A DNA stretch of 64,000 bases from Brucella pituitosa (GTDB lineage: Bacteria; Pseudomonadota; Alphaproteobacteria; Rhizobiales; Rhizobiaceae). Within the stretch, counting starts at the first letter, position 1, and each line of letters opens with the position of its first letter. This document shows positions 63,784 to 64,000 of this stretch, in pieces. Both the position numbers and the translations under genes were made by a program. The DNA is taken from contig NZ_PYSY02000001.1 of NCBI RefSeq assembly GCF_003049685.1, forward strand, positions 2,097,001 to 2,161,000, written 5' to 3'. The notes below the pieces were generated by a model, which searched no databases, was not told where the DNA came from, and was given only the letters and a program-made list of their open reading frames with translations.

Positions 63784-63869
63784 TTAAAGCGTGGCACGCT
63801 TTAAGCTTTTGTTTTTTAGCATGTCTTTATCCCAAAACCGGTTCCCACTTTTGGGAGACATGCTTTAGT
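63784..63869. repeat. Composite palindromic repeat at the probable ispG stop
   Basis: TTAAAGCGTG...CACGCTTTAA and GCATGTCTTTATCCC...GGGAGACATGC. It contains the stop codon of the minus-strand gene (63865-63867). Confidence 0.75.
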
Positions 63870-64000
63870 TCTGGCCAGCTGCGATCTTCTGATCAAGTCC
63901 GAAGCGGTTCTCGATATATTCGGCAACCATCTTCTGGAAATCTGCAGCAATCTCAGGTCCGCGCAGCGTCGTAACCTTCTTGCCATCGACAAAGACCGGT
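63865..64000 (-). CDS. ispG: Probable 4-hydroxy-3-methylbut-2-enyl diphosphate synthase, 3' end
   Basis: Only the last 44 codons are visible: [21 protein letters not shown], then [23 protein letters not shown]. The [24 protein letters not shown] pattern resembles the C-terminus of alphaproteobacterial IspG, the Fe-S enzyme of the MEP pathway. The diagnostic cysteines are beyond the window, so the call stays tentative. Confidence 0.45.
   Translation of the reverse strand, partial: PVFVDGKKVTTLRGPEIAADFQKMVAEYIENRFGLDQKIAAGQN

Noticed and set aside
1..64000. CRISPR arrays, IS elements, prophage, tRNA and rRNA genes
   Set aside because: No regularly spaced repeats, transposase or phage-type frames, or tRNA-like clover-leaf blocks were seen by eye. 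A tRNAscan or IS database search would settle this.

Overview
The window is core chromosomal sequence of an alphaproteobacterium of the order Hyphomicrobiales, most likely the Brucella/Ochrobactrum group. The evidence is the gene set (GapR/DUF2312, TrcR/DUF1013, CarD, BioR-BioY, zapA-6S RNA, class I aldolase with tkt-gap-pgk, an RpoH2-type sigma factor behind an EcfG-type promoter, OpgC) and many copies of the roughly 50-100 bp palindromes typical of these genomes. No IS element, prophage, CRISPR array, tRNA or rRNA was seen. The genus assignment is an inference from gene content, not from a database search.

Layout. 1-6.9 kb: the 5' part of an OpgC-like glucan acyltransferase, a divergent ThiE-like protein, a Sel1-repeat protein, efp, an inositol-monophosphatase-family enzyme, and a MotA/ExbB-like plus OmpA-like pair. 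7-10 kb: an ABC exporter, rpmE and yebC. 10.2-12.1 kb: a biotin unit (bioR, bioY, DUF1284) with two BioR boxes. 12.1-16.6 kb, minus strand: DUF4164-zapA-6S RNA-membrane/SRPBCC protein-5-FCL-YmdB-like-TerC. 16.9-24.4 kb: central carbon genes tkt-gap-(glycolipid-binding protein)-pgk, a PQQ-type sugar dehydrogenase and class I fba. 24.5-32.5 kb: a 54-residue membrane protein, prpE-like, an SDR, DUF1127 behind a long hairpin, a WYL regulator, trcR, a quinone oxidoreductase, DUF1192 and an MFS protein. 32.9-43.6 kb: two DUF465 proteins, purEK, rpmJ, a TPR protein, DUF1036-pyk, an N-formylglutamate amidohydrolase-family protein, gapR, an aldo/keto reductase, an Uup-like ABC-F protein and a glycine-zipper lipoprotein. 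43.7-48 kb: a thiamine unit (thiamine pyrophosphokinase divergent from a TPP riboswitch and thiBPQ). 48.3-57.1 kb: an M48 lipoprotein, MOSC, rpoH2, carD, fdxA, an S4 protein and a Suv3-like helicase. 57.8-64 kb: thiolase, a GlcG/HbpS-like protein, rpmF, mtgA, ispA, an HxlR-MFS pair and the 3' end of a probable ispG.

How the genes work together. The clearest regulatory pattern is a pair of CG-centred, LacI-type operator-like sequences upstream of tkt (centres 19 bp apart), fba (19 bp apart) and DUF1036-pyk (20 bp apart). Together with the operon structure this suggests one central-carbon regulator controls tkt-gap-pgk, fba and pyk. Biotin uptake appears to be under BioR and thiamine uptake under a TPP riboswitch. 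An HxlR regulator and an MFS pump share an intergenic region with two matching 17-bp inverted elements. Most of the window is ordinary housekeeping DNA. I saw no defence system or clearly new multigene system; the items worth following are regulatory sites, small conserved proteins and operon insertions.
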